A DNA stretch of 53,653 nt, taken from contig DATEDP010000033.1 in NCBI GenBank assembly GCA_035281585.1, forward strand, positions 1 through 53,653, written 5' to 3'. Position 1 is the stretch's first letter. Every line of letters begins with the position of its first letter. Positions 42,242 to 51,070 of the stretch are shown here, in pieces. Origin of the DNA: a bacterium. GTDB lineage: Bacteria; UBA10199; DSSB01. The notes beneath the pieces are model-generated. The model had not been told where the DNA came from and ran no database searches. It saw nothing but the letters and a program-made list of their open reading frames with translations. The position numbers were made by a program, and so were the translations under genes.

Positions 42242-43099
42242 TTAAATCGGACCGGCGAAAGTGTCGCAGTCCTTGGGATCGCCGCTTTGGAGGCCGCGCT
42301 TGAGCCAGCTCACCCGCTGCTCCGAAGTCCCGTGAGTGAAGCTCTCGGGCTGGACCTGGCCGCGACCCAGCCTTTGCAGCCGGTCGTCGCCGATGGCGGC
42401 CGCGGCCCGCAAGCCCTCCTCGAAATCGCCGGGCTCGATCATGCCGCTTTGATTCTGGGCCCAATGACCCCAAACGCCGGCCAGGCAATCGGCCTGCAGC
42501 TCCTGCCGCACCGACAGCTCATTGGCCTCGGCCCGCGAAACCCTTTGCCGAAGCCCCGAGACCTGCTCCGAAATCCCGAGCAGGGTCTGGACATGGTGGC
42601 CGACCTCATGGGCGATGACGTAGGCTTGGGCGAAATCCCCGGGCGCGCCGAAGCGCCGGCTCAGCTCGTCGAAGAAAGAGAGGTCCAAATAAACTTTTTG
42701 GTCGGCCGGGCAATAAAAGGGGCCGACCGCCGCCGAGCTCAGGCCGCAGGCCGACTGCACGGCCTCGCTGAAAAGAACCAGCGTCGGCTCGCGGTAACGC
42801 CGGCCCATCCGGGGAAGCTGAGCATTCCAGGTGTCTTCGGTGTTGGCCAGCACGACCGAGGCAAAGCGGCCCAGCTGATCCTGCGGCAAGCCCGGGGGCG
42901 CTCCCGAGTCGACGGTGGAAGTCTCGTAAGCTCCGCCACCGAGCTGGCCGAGCAATTGAAGTGGATTTTGTCCGGTCAAAAGACTCAAGACCAGCACCAA
43001 GAGTAGCCCGGTGCCGCCGATGGCGATGCCGCCGCGAACCGCCGGCCGGCCCCGCCGATCCTCGACATGCCGGCTTTCCCTTTGATTTTCCCAACGCAT
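42242..43099 (-). CDS. ypfJ: YpfJ-type neutral zinc metallopeptidase
   Basis: A 285-residue protein with the chosen start at ATG 43099 (MRWENQRESRHVEDRRG), the usual opening of this family; an ATG four codons earlier is possible. One membrane segment (about 26-43) anchors it; the domain faces the periplasm. The zinc motif is HEVGHH (His164, Glu165, His168 in this numbering), with QELQADC downstream for the third ligand. Conserved blocks FYCPADQKVYLDLSFF and FTHGTSEQRVSW confirm the family. The physiological substrate is not established. Confidence 0.9.
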   Translation of the reverse strand: MRWENQRESRHVEDRRGRPAVRGGIAIGGTGLLLVLVLSLLTGQNPLQLLGQLGGGAYETSTVDSGAPPGLPQDQLGRFASVVLANTEDTWNAQLPRMGRRYREPTLVLFSEAVQSACGLSSAAVGPFYCPADQKVYLDLSFFDELSRRFGAPGDFAQAYVIAHEVGHHVQTLLGISEQVSGLRQRVSRAEANELSVRQELQADCLAGVWGHWAQNQSGMIEPGDFEEGLRAAAAIGDDRLQRLGRGQVQPESFTHGTSEQRVSWLKRGLQSGDPKDCDTFAGPI

Positions 43100-43166
43100 G
43101 CCGGTCATCATAGCCGAGATTTTTCGGCTGTTGTATCTTTAAAGATGGATCCCCGGAGACCTGAAC

Positions 43167-44291
43167 ATGCTGCGCTCGAAAATCGCCTCCTGGTTCGTTC
43201 TTCTCTTCGGGACAATCGCTCCGGCTTGCGCCCAAGATCGCCCGCCGGCTTCGGACTTGCCGGCCATCCAACTCCCGCCGGGTTTCCAAATGGATTACTA
43301 CGCCCCTCACGTCCCGGGCGCCCGCTCGATGGCCTTGAGCCCCGGCGGAACGCTCTTCGTCGGCACCCGGCACGAGGGCAAGGTCTACGGCCTGCGCGAT
43401 CTCGACCGCGACGGCCGCGCCGAGCAAGTTTTCACCTTGGCCTCGGGCTTGGAGCAGCCCAACGGCGTCGCCTTTCTGGACGGAGCGCTCTACGTGATGG
43501 AAGCCCACCGCCTGCTCCGCTTCGACGGCATCGAAGCGAAGTTGAATTCGCCGCCCAAGCCGGCGGTGGTGAAGGCCGATTTCCCGACCGAGCGGCAGCA
43601 TAGCTGGAAGTTCGTCGCCTTCGGCCCCGACCGAAAGCTCTACGTGCCGATCGGCGCGCCCTGCAATGTCTGCAAAAAGGAGGACCCGCTCTTCGCCTCG
43701 ATCACCCGCCTGAACCCCGACGGCTCCGGCCTCGAGGTTTTCGCTCACGGCGTGCGCAACACCGTCGGCTTCGACTGGCGGCCGCAGGACGGCGTGCTTT
43801 GGTTCACCGACAACGGCCGCGACCGGATGGGCGACGACATCCCGCCCGACGAGCTGAACCGGGCGCCCCGACCCGGCTTGAATTTCGGCTTTCCCCACTG
43901 CCACGGAAAATCGGTCGTCGATCCCGAATTCGGGCCCAAGGATGGCTGCGGCCGATTCGTTCCGCCGGTCGCCGAGCTCGGCGCCCACGTCGCCGCCCTG
44001 GGAATGCGCTTTTACAACGGAGCGATGTTCCCGGCCGAATACCGCGGGCAAATTTTCATCGCCGAGCACGGCTCTTGGAATCGCAGCTCCAAGGTCGGCT
44101 ACCGGGTGACGCGAGTAAAGCTCGACGGCGATCGGGCCGTCGAATACACTCCCTTCGCTCAAGGCTGGCTCGGCCCCAAAGGCGAAGTCCGGGGCCGGCC
44201 GGTCGACGTCTTGGTCATGCCCGACGGCGCCCTGCTGGTCTCCGACGATCAACGCGGCGCGATTTACCGGATCACTTATTCGAAACCATGA
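43167..44291 (+). CDS. PQQ-dependent sugar/sorbosone dehydrogenase-like protein
   Basis: A 374-residue secreted six-bladed propeller with signal peptide (about 1-22, ending ACA). The soluble aldose/L-sorbosone dehydrogenase pattern is clear: GSWNRSSKVGYRV, HGVRNTVGFDW, TDNGRD then MGDDIPPDELN, and LNFGFPHCHG. The Cys pair in APCNVCK may form a disulfide. PQQ and calcium in the periplasm are expected; the sugar or aldehyde substrate is unknown. GGAG precedes ATG 43167. The last codons overlap a possible earlier start of the VOC gene. Confidence 0.88.
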   Translation: MLRSKIASWFVLLFGTIAPACAQDRPPASDLPAIQLPPGFQMDYYAPHVPGARSMALSPGGTLFVGTRHEGKVYGLRDLDRDGRAEQVFTLASGLEQPNGVAFLDGALYVMEAHRLLRFDGIEAKLNSPPKPAVVKADFPTERQHSWKFVAFGPDRKLYVPIGAPCNVCKKEDPLFASITRLNPDGSGLEVFAHGVRNTVGFDWRPQDGVLWFTDNGRDRMGDDIPPDELNRAPRPGLNFGFPHCHGKSVVDPEFGPKDGCGRFVPPVAELGAHVAALGMRFYNGAMFPAEYRGQIFIAEHGSWNRSSKVGYRVTRVKLDGDRAVEYTPFAQGWLGPKGEVRGRPVDVLVMPDGALLVSDDQRGAIYRITYSKP

Positions 44292-44302
44292 AGGAGGAAA
44301 CC

Positions 44303-44776
44303 ATGAGCCCCGTTAAACCCATCCCGGAAGGATATCACACCGCCACTCCTTATCTTTGCATCAAGGGCGCCGCCGAGGCGCTGGCCTTCTACAAGAAAGC
44401 CTTCGGCGCCAAGGAAATCATGCGAATGGACGGGCCCGACGGCCGGCTGGCCCATGCCGAGATCAAGATCGGAGACTCGCCGATCATGATGGCCGACGAA
44501 TATCCCGAGATGGGCTTCCGCAGCCCCAAAACCTTGGGCGGAAGCCCGGTCTCGATCATGCTCTATGTCGAGGACGTCGATTCCTTCGCCGCCAAGGCCG
44601 TCGAGGCCGGCCTGAAAGTCCTCAAGCCGGTGGCCGACCAATTTTACGGCGACCGCTCGGGTCACTTCGAGGATCCCTACGGCCACACTTGGTCGATCTC
44701 GACTCACAAGGAAGACTTGAGCCCCGAAGAGATCGCCCAGCGCATGGGCCAAATGACCAAGGAAGGCAAATCCTGA
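44303..44776 (+). CDS. VOC-family protein (PhnB/glyoxalase-like)
   Basis: A 157-residue protein of the vicinal oxygen chelate fold: TPYLCIKGAAEALAFYKKAFG in the first half and RSGHFEDPYGHTWSI in the second, with ligand-position residues His58-like (LAHAEI) and Glu in FEDPYG. The start at ATG 44303 is fixed by AAGGAGG five bases upstream; an ATG at 44288, overlapping the dehydrogenase stop, would put that ribosome site inside the coding region. It may be co-transcribed with the dehydrogenase. The substrate is unknown. Confidence 0.88.
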   Translation: MSPVKPIPEGYHTATPYLCIKGAAEALAFYKKAFGAKEIMRMDGPDGRLAHAEIKIGDSPIMMADEYPEMGFRSPKTLGGSPVSIMLYVEDVDSFAAKAVEAGLKVLKPVADQFYGDRSGHFEDPYGHTWSISTHKEDLSPEEIAQRMGQMTKEGKS

Positions 44777-44780
44777 GCTA

Positions 44781-47700
44781 TCAAGAGTAAAGGAAGCCGC
44801 TGCGCTCCAGAAAGCGAAAGTGGCAGCTGAGAGTCCGCTCGGGCGAGGGCAGCCGGAAGGTCATCCCGGCCAAGGCCCGGTGGGTCGCTTGGGATTCCAC
44901 CACCAGCTCGGTTTCAATGTTGGCCAAGATCCGGATCGGATCGCTGCTCAAATAAGGAAACAGCGGCGCCAAGGGATTCTTCGGCAGCTTGGCCGAAAGC
45001 GCCCGCAATTCCTGCAGCCAATCGTCATACGACAGCCGCCGCAGTAAAACGCCGCAATCTTTCAGCAGGGAGAAAATTCCTTCGGCGGTGAGCGGCTGGC
45101 CCACGAGGTGGAAGGTGCGGCCCAGCGATCCTTCCTGGCTGGAGAGATAGACCGCGGCTTTCACCACGAAATCCACCGGCACCGCGTAAAAGTTCGCTCG
45201 GATCACGGGAGCGCTGCCCAGCAGCAAGCCGCCCTTGAGAATATGGCTGTAGGCGTCGTTCTTGGCCCGGCACATGCCGGCCTCGCTCTCGCCCAAAACT
45301 TCGCCCGGCCGGTAAATCGCCACCGGCAAGCCGCGCAGCGCGGCCTGCCGGACTAGCTTCTCGGCCACCCACTTGCTTTCGGCGTAGCCGTTGAGCAGCC
45401 CGCGGGGATCCTCGGGCTCGTCCCGCTCCGAAAAGGCCCGGCTGCCCTGGCGGCCGGACAGGGGAAAGATGCCGATGGTCGAAACGTGATGCAAGGCCTT
45501 GGGACGCCGGCTGGCGGCGAGACGGATCACCTCCTGGGTCCCCAGGACGTTGGTCGGCTTCAGGTCGCGATAGGAATAAATGAAATTCACCGAGGCCCCG
45601 TTGTGATAGACCAGGTCGATTTGCTCGGCGAGCCGGTCGAAGCCTTCCGGCGAAAGCCCGAGCCGAGGCTTGGCGAGATCCCCCACCACCGGAACGATGC
45701 GATCGACGAACTCCGGCCGCCAGAGCTGGAAAAACTCCAGGTTCTCCCGGATTCGTTTCAATCCCTGGACCGGATCGCGGGCCCGAACCATGCAGTGAAT
45801 CCGGCCATGGCTCCGGTCCAGCAATTCCCTCAAGAAAAAGGCTCCCAGAAATCCGGTGGCGCCGGTGAGGAAAATTTCCTTGGCTTCGGCGAAGCTTTTG
45901 GCCGAGCCGGGGGCGACGGCGATGCCGGGGTCCAGCACGGCCTCGGCGGCCAAATCGGGCGGCGACGAAGCCGCCGAGGACCCGGCGCGCCATTTGGCGG
46001 CGAGCCCCTCCAGCAATTCGCGGAGACTGGCCGCCTCGAACAGCTCGGAGACGGTGAAAGGGACTCCCAGGCCTTTCTCCACTCGCGAGGAAAACTCGAC
46101 CGCCGCCAGTGAATCCAGTCCATAAGCCGGCAAAGGCAGATCCAAGTCCAGGTCCCAAGCCCGAACCCCCAGAATCGCGGCCATTTGCTGAGCCACCCAC
46201 TCCTTCAACTCGCCTTCATCGACCGGAACGATCCGCTCGGCCGGAGCCGAAGCCAAGGACTCCTCTTCCGCCCGAAGGCGCGATTCCGCCAACAGCTCGA
46301 GGCCGCCATTGAGGAAGGCCTGGCCGGCGGCGCGGCGTTGAACCTTTTTGGTCACGGTGCGCGGCAAGGTCCCGGGCTTGACGAGCCCGAAGGCCGCCAC
46401 CCGCAGTTGATGGTCCAGCGAAATGGCCTCGCGAACGTTCCGGAGGATTTGCTCATGAACCGAGGCTTGCTCCTTCGCGCATTCGAAGACCAAACCCACC
46501 GCCTCGCCCTCGGGCCCTTCCATCGCAAATGCCGCACCGGCTTGGCCCCGCAGCGCCGGATGGGCCCGCTCGGCCGTCGTCTCGAGATCGAGCGGATAAT
46601 GGTTGACGCCCCGGACGATGATCAGCTCCTTGAGCCGACCGTTGAGGAAAAGCTCGCCGTCCTTCAAGAGCCCAAGGTCGCCGGTCCGGAGGAAAGGACC
46701 CTCGCCGTTGGCCAACCGGGCCCCGAAGACTTTTTCGCTTTCGGCCTCGCGTTTCCAGTACCCGTCGGCCATGCAAGGGCCGGCTGCCCAAACCTCACCG
46801 ACCTCGCCGGGAGCCTTCGCCAGCGCCGTCGACGGATCCACGATGCGCAGATCGACTTCGGGCAAGGGCCGGCCGCAGCTCACCAAGGACCCCCGGATCG
46901 AGGGCGCGACTCCCGGCTCGCCCACCGTCAGCATCAGCCCCGATTCGGTGAGCCCATAGGACGGGAGAAAGGCTTCGGGGCGAAAGCCTCGCGGTCCGAA
47001 GGCTTCGGCGAAACGGCGCAGGGTTTGAGCGCGCACCGGCTCGCCGCCGTTGAGAGCGATCTGCCAGCAGCTCAGATCCAGCCCAACCCGCTCCTCGGGC
47101 CCGATCCTTTGCACGCAAAGGTCATAGGCGAAATTGGGCGCGCCGCTGGAGCGGGCCCGGTGGCGCGTGATGGCCTTGAGCCAAAGCAGCGGCTGGGCCA
47201 GGAAAAGCAGCGGCGAGAAGAAGACGTTGCAAGATTCGAGGTAGACCGGCATCAGCAGGCCCAAGGTCAAGCCGGAGATATGATAGGGCGGCGCCCAGGT
47301 GACGCCCTTCTCCTCGCGATGTTCCCCCTGGTAGAGACCGGCCAAGATCTCCAACTGAGCCAGCAGGCTGCCGTGGCCGAGCATCACGCCCTTGGGCTCG
47401 CCGGTGGAGCCCGAGGTATACATGAGCAGCGCCAAATCCCGGGGTTCCGGCGCCGGATCTCGCCACTCCCGGGCCAGAGCCTCATCGACCTCGTCGCTGC
47501 CGAGCCAGTGCAGGTCCCCGAGCGCGGGGGCGAATTGAAAAAACATCTCCTTCATGGACATGACGAAGCGATTGCTCAGCACCACTCCGGCTTGGGAGTC
47601 GGAGACGCAGGCCAGGAAACGGCCCAGGGTCTGAGCCAGGCGCTCGGGCTCCGGCGGAAAGAGCGGCACCGCAGTGAAGCCGCCGTAGAAGCAGGCGAAA

Positions 47701-47927
47701 AGCCCGACGATGAAATCGGGCCCCGGCGGATAGAGCAAGAGGATCCGGTCGCCGGGCTTGGCGATGGCGCGGAGGGCGACGGCGACCGCCCGGGCCCGGC
47801 GGTCCAATTCGCCGTAGCCAAGCGGGATCTCGGTGGTCTCCCCATCCGGCAGATAAATGTAGGCGGGACGTTCCGGCGATTTCTCGGCCGGCGACCGAAG
47901 CATCTCGGCCAAATTGCGGTATTTCAT
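44781..47927 (-). CDS. Fatty-acyl-AMP ligase / ACP / thioester reductase fusion
   Basis: A 1048-residue single-module enzyme. Domains: an FAAL-like adenylation domain (1 to about 560; LLMYTSGSTGEPKG, NGGEPV, YGLTESG, RTGDLG, GRLKELIIVRG), an acyl/peptidyl carrier domain with the phosphopantetheine Ser near 605 (YGLDSLAAVEF), and a thioester-reductase Rossmann domain from about 685 (TGATGFLGAFFL, later GYAESKWVAEKL with the YxxxK pair). It would activate a carboxylic acid, load it on its own carrier and release it reductively as aldehyde or alcohol. Such proteins make lipid-like products; no partner enzymes are nearby. GGAGGGGG precedes ATG 47927, 42 bases after dnaE2. Confidence 0.9.
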   Translation of the reverse strand: MKYRNLAEMLRSPAEKSPERPAYIYLPDGETTEIPLGYGELDRRARAVAVALRAIAKPGDRILLLYPPGPDFIVGLFACFYGGFTAVPLFPPEPERLAQTLGRFLACVSDSQAGVVLSNRFVMSMKEMFFQFAPALGDLHWLGSDEVDEALAREWRDPAPEPRDLALLMYTSGSTGEPKGVMLGHGSLLAQLEILAGLYQGEHREEKGVTWAPPYHISGLTLGLLMPVYLESCNVFFSPLLFLAQPLLWLKAITRHRARSSGAPNFAYDLCVQRIGPEERVGLDLSCWQIALNGGEPVRAQTLRRFAEAFGPRGFRPEAFLPSYGLTESGLMLTVGEPGVAPSIRGSLVSCGRPLPEVDLRIVDPSTALAKAPGEVGEVWAAGPCMADGYWKREAESEKVFGARLANGEGPFLRTGDLGLLKDGELFLNGRLKELIIVRGVNHYPLDLETTAERAHPALRGQAGAAFAMEGPEGEAVGLVFECAKEQASVHEQILRNVREAISLDHQLRVAAFGLVKPGTLPRTVTKKVQRRAAGQAFLNGGLELLAESRLRAEEESLASAPAERIVPVDEGELKEWVAQQMAAILGVRAWDLDLDLPLPAYGLDSLAAVEFSSRVEKGLGVPFTVSELFEAASLRELLEGLAAKWRAGSSAASSPPDLAAEAVLDPGIAVAPGSAKSFAEAKEIFLTGATGFLGAFFLRELLDRSHGRIHCMVRARDPVQGLKRIRENLEFFQLWRPEFVDRIVPVVGDLAKPRLGLSPEGFDRLAEQIDLVYHNGASVNFIYSYRDLKPTNVLGTQEVIRLAASRRPKALHHVSTIGIFPLSGRQGSRAFSERDEPEDPRGLLNGYAESKWVAEKLVRQAALRGLPVAIYRPGEVLGESEAGMCRAKNDAYSHILKGGLLLGSAPVIRANFYAVPVDFVVKAAVYLSSQEGSLGRTFHLVGQPLTAEGIFSLLKDCGVLLRRLSYDDWLQELRALSAKLPKNPLAPLFPYLSSDPIRILANIETELVVESQATHRALAGMTFRLPSPERTLSCHFRFLERSGFLYS

Positions 47928-47969
47928 GCCACCCCCTCCGGGGAATTTTGCTCTTTCCCTGAGCCAAGG

Positions 47970-50909
47970 TCAAATCCTCAGGGCCTCGACCTTATCGACG
48001 TTGAGGGCGATCCCGCCATGGTCGTCCTCCACCCGTCCCAAGACCCAGAACGGCTCGCGGCGATTGAGCAGCGGGCCGTTCCGGCGGTAGGAGGCCGGGA
48101 AGAAGGTGGTCTCGTAAATCCCGGTCAGGTCCTCGAAGGTCATGAACTCCATCAACTCCTGGCGCTTGGTCGAAACCACCTTGCCGGTGATGAGCCAACC
48201 GACCATCCGAATCCTCTTTCCGACGTGCTCGGCCATGCAGCGGGCCGCGACGTGGGGAACTTTGTCGATCGCTTCGCGGTAAAGGCTCATCGGATGGCGC
48301 GAGGCCATCAGGCCCAGGGTCTCGAGCTCGTCCTCGATCTTGCGAGCCGGCGAATAATCGGCTTCCGCCGGAACCCAAGCTTCAGGCCGGGCAAAGGGTA
48401 GATGGCCGCCGCCTTCACGCAGCGGCCGCCAAAGCTGGAGGAGCTTCCACATCAATTGCGGCCGGGTCAGCCCCTGAGCCAGCGAATCGAAACAGCCCGC
48501 TCGGATCAAAATCTTCAGATCCGACAGATCACCGGGAACCCGGCGCAGGAAATCCTCGAGCGAAGCGTAGGCCCCGCGGGCCTTTCTTTCTTCGAGCAGC
48601 CTTTCGATGAATTTTTCGGGCACGCCCTTGAGCTGCATCAAGCCCACCCGGAGCTCGCGGTCCCGGCCCCGGTACTCCTTTTGGGAGGCATTGATGTCCG
48701 GCGGCAGGATCGTCAGCCCCAAACGCCGCGCCTCCGAAAGATAGGCCGAGGTCGAGTAGAAACCGCCGCCGTTGGAGATCACCGCCGCGATGAACTCGGC
48801 CGGATAATGGGCCCGCAGGTAGGCCGCTTGGAAGGAAACCAGGGCGTAGGAAGCGCTGTGGGGCTTGCAGAAGCTGTAACCGGCGAAGCTCTCGATCATC
48901 CGCCAAGCGGCCTCGATCACCGCCTCGCCGACCCCGCGCTCCCGGGCGCCGGCGTAAAAGTTGACCCGGTAAGCGCCGAGCCATTTTTCGGGCCGCTTCT
49001 TGGAGAGGGCCTTGCGCAGGCCGTCGCCGTCGACGGCATTGAAGCCGGCCAGGGCCATCGCGGTCTTGGTGACGTCCTCTTGATAGACCATCAGGCCGTA
49101 GCTCTCGTCCAAGATCTCCTGCAGCAAGGGATGGAGCGGGTCCCAGGGCTTGCCGTGGAGCCGCTCGACGTATTCATTGATGTAACGGTAAGAAGCCGGC
49201 CGGATGATCGAGCTGTGGATGACGATGTGCTCGTAGTCCCCCACTCCGGCCTTTTGCTGGAGCTGCCGCATCGCCGGCGACTCGATGTAGAAGACGCCGA
49301 TGCTGTCGCCCTTGGCCAGCATGGCCTGAGTCGCCGGGTCCTCGGTGGGATCGAGCTCGGCGTAGTCGATCCGGGTCCCGGTGTTGGATTCGACCGCGCC
49401 GAGGGCGTCGCGCACGACGGCCAGCGAGCGATTTCCTAGGATATCGATCTTGACCAAGCCGAAGTCCTCGGTCTGATCCTTTTCCCATTGCAGGATGTTG
49501 ACGCCCTTGGGCGCCGGCTGAAGCGGCACGTAATTCCGCAGGTCGTCGGGCACGATGACGACGCCGCCGGCATGCACCGAGAGATATTGCGGGATCTCGG
49601 TCAGGGCCCCGGCGGCGGCGAAAATTTCGTCCCAAGGCTTGGGGTAGGCCCGGGGCGGGAAACGGAACCATTTCTCGGTCACCTGGGTGATTTGGGAGTC
49701 GGAGAAACCGTAAACCTTGGCCAGCTCCCGCACCGCCGAGGGAAACTGCAGCCGGACGTGATTCGAGACCATCGCCGCCCGGTAAGGCCCGTATTTTTTG
49801 AAAATGTAATCGAGGATGGCGTCGCGCTCGTCCCAGGGGAAATCGATGTCGGCGTCGGGCGGATCGCGCCGGCTGGGATTGAGGAAGCGCTCGAAGAAGA
49901 GGTTGTGCTTGATCGGATCGACGTGGGTGATGCCGAGGCAGTAGGAGACGATGCTCGCCGCCACCGAGCCCCGGCCGCAGGTCCGCGGGGCCTGCCGCAC
50001 GATGTCGTCGACGACCAGGAAGTAGTGGCTGAAACCCTTGCCGCGGATGATCTCGAGCTCGTATTCGATCCGTCGGCGGACCTTCTCGCTGAGCTCGCCG
50101 TAGCGCCGGCGGGCGCCTTGGTAGCACTTCCAGCGCAGGGTGAAATAGGCTTCGGGCCCCGAAAATCTTTCATAAGGCGGAAAGACGGTCTCGCCCAGCC
50201 GCCAATTCCCCTCCAGCTCCTCGGCCAAGCGGCCGGCGTTCTCCACCGCTTCGGGAGCGTAGGACAGCTTGGCCCGCATCCATTCCTCTTCGCAGAGGAA
50301 GCGCCGCTCCGCGACGACCTCGTCGGCCGGCCCCAGCCGCGAGAGCTTGGTGTTGTTGTCGATGGCCCGCAGCCAGCGGTGGTTGGGATGGTCGCTCGGC
50401 CGCAGGAAATAAACATCGTTGCTGGCGACGGTCTTCAAGCCATGCTCGCGGGCGAAGCGAAGCTGGGGCAGGTTTTCCTCCAAGGGAAGCAGCTCGACGT
50501 GGAGATCCGCGGAGCCGGTCGATTCGGCGACTTCGGCGAGCAGCGAAAGGTCGCGGCTCAGGACCGCGAGCTGGCCGCGGTCCTCGCGCAAGCTTTTCTT
50601 CAGCGAGAAGCTCGGATCGAGGTGCTTGTCCGAGATGAGCCGGCAGATCCGGGAATAGCCGAGGCCGTTCTTGGCCAGCAGCACCGCCCTTCCGTCCGGC
50701 GCCCGCAAATCGACGCCGCAGAGCGGCCGGAGGCCGAAGTCCCGGCAGCATTGGACGAACTCGACCCAGCCGTAGAGGCCATCGACGTCGGTCAGGGCGA
50801 GGGATTTCATGCCCAAGGCCTGGGCATGGGAACAGAGAGTCTCGATATTCATCGTGCCGCGGAGCAGGGAGTAATAAGAGTGACAGTGGAGATGAGTGAA
50901 CTTCGTCAT
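47970..50909 (-). CDS. dnaE2: Error-prone DNA polymerase III alpha subunit (DnaE2/ImuC)
   Basis: A 979-residue C-family polymerase. The PHP domain starts HLHCHSYYSLLRG, but the usual TDH is TDVDG, so the phosphoesterase site is probably incomplete. The polymerase core holds GRGSVAAS and PDADIDFPWDERD with the catalytic Asp pair, and a helix-hairpin-helix and OB-fold end follow. The setting behind lexA and imuB identifies the mutagenic DnaE2/ImuC rather than replicative DnaE; it is shorter than most (often about 1050). It performs translesion synthesis with ImuB after SOS induction. A repeat lies 12 bases before its ATG and has probably replaced the original leader. Confidence 0.9.
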   Translation of the reverse strand: MTKFTHLHCHSYYSLLRGTMNIETLCSHAQALGMKSLALTDVDGLYGWVEFVQCCRDFGLRPLCGVDLRAPDGRAVLLAKNGLGYSRICRLISDKHLDPSFSLKKSLREDRGQLAVLSRDLSLLAEVAESTGSADLHVELLPLEENLPQLRFAREHGLKTVASNDVYFLRPSDHPNHRWLRAIDNNTKLSRLGPADEVVAERRFLCEEEWMRAKLSYAPEAVENAGRLAEELEGNWRLGETVFPPYERFSGPEAYFTLRWKCYQGARRRYGELSEKVRRRIEYELEIIRGKGFSHYFLVVDDIVRQAPRTCGRGSVAASIVSYCLGITHVDPIKHNLFFERFLNPSRRDPPDADIDFPWDERDAILDYIFKKYGPYRAAMVSNHVRLQFPSAVRELAKVYGFSDSQITQVTEKWFRFPPRAYPKPWDEIFAAAGALTEIPQYLSVHAGGVVIVPDDLRNYVPLQPAPKGVNILQWEKDQTEDFGLVKIDILGNRSLAVVRDALGAVESNTGTRIDYAELDPTEDPATQAMLAKGDSIGVFYIESPAMRQLQQKAGVGDYEHIVIHSSIIRPASYRYINEYVERLHGKPWDPLHPLLQEILDESYGLMVYQEDVTKTAMALAGFNAVDGDGLRKALSKKRPEKWLGAYRVNFYAGARERGVGEAVIEAAWRMIESFAGYSFCKPHSASYALVSFQAAYLRAHYPAEFIAAVISNGGGFYSTSAYLSEARRLGLTILPPDINASQKEYRGRDRELRVGLMQLKGVPEKFIERLLEERKARGAYASLEDFLRRVPGDLSDLKILIRAGCFDSLAQGLTRPQLMWKLLQLWRPLREGGGHLPFARPEAWVPAEADYSPARKIEDELETLGLMASRHPMSLYREAIDKVPHVAARCMAEHVGKRIRMVGWLITGKVVSTKRQELMEFMTFEDLTGIYETTFFPASYRRNGPLLNRREPFWVLGRVEDDHGGIALNVDKVEALRI

Positions 50910-50920
50910 ACTGCCGCCGC

Positions 50921-51070
50921 TTTAAATCCCCCCTGGTGTTAGACTTCGCAAATTCTGCGAATTTGCTGCGCGGTCCGGCAAAGCCGAACCTTGCATACCT
51001 TTTTCAAAGGGGGGAGAAGACTTTGCCTTGCAGTTGCCCCCCTTTGAAAAAGGGGGGCCAGGGGGGATTT
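50921..51070. repeat. CCCCTTTGAAAAAGGGG-family repeat inside the 3' end of imuB
   Basis: A composite of the same family as 109-231: it opens TTTAAATCCCCCC (50921-50933), has a middle segment with a palindromic CGCAAATTCTGCGAATTTGC core (50947-50966), then CTTTTTCAAAGGGGGG (50999-51014) and the palindromic block CCCCCCTTTGAAAAAGGGGGG (about 51037-51057), ending GGGGGGATTT. It is read through as the last 48 or so residues of ImuB and supplies its TAA stop. Confidence 0.85.

Noticed and set aside
46185-48401. 738-codon plus-strand open frame opposite the ligase-ACP-reductase and dnaE2
   Set aside because: It crosses two well-supported minus-strand genes and shows shadow composition.
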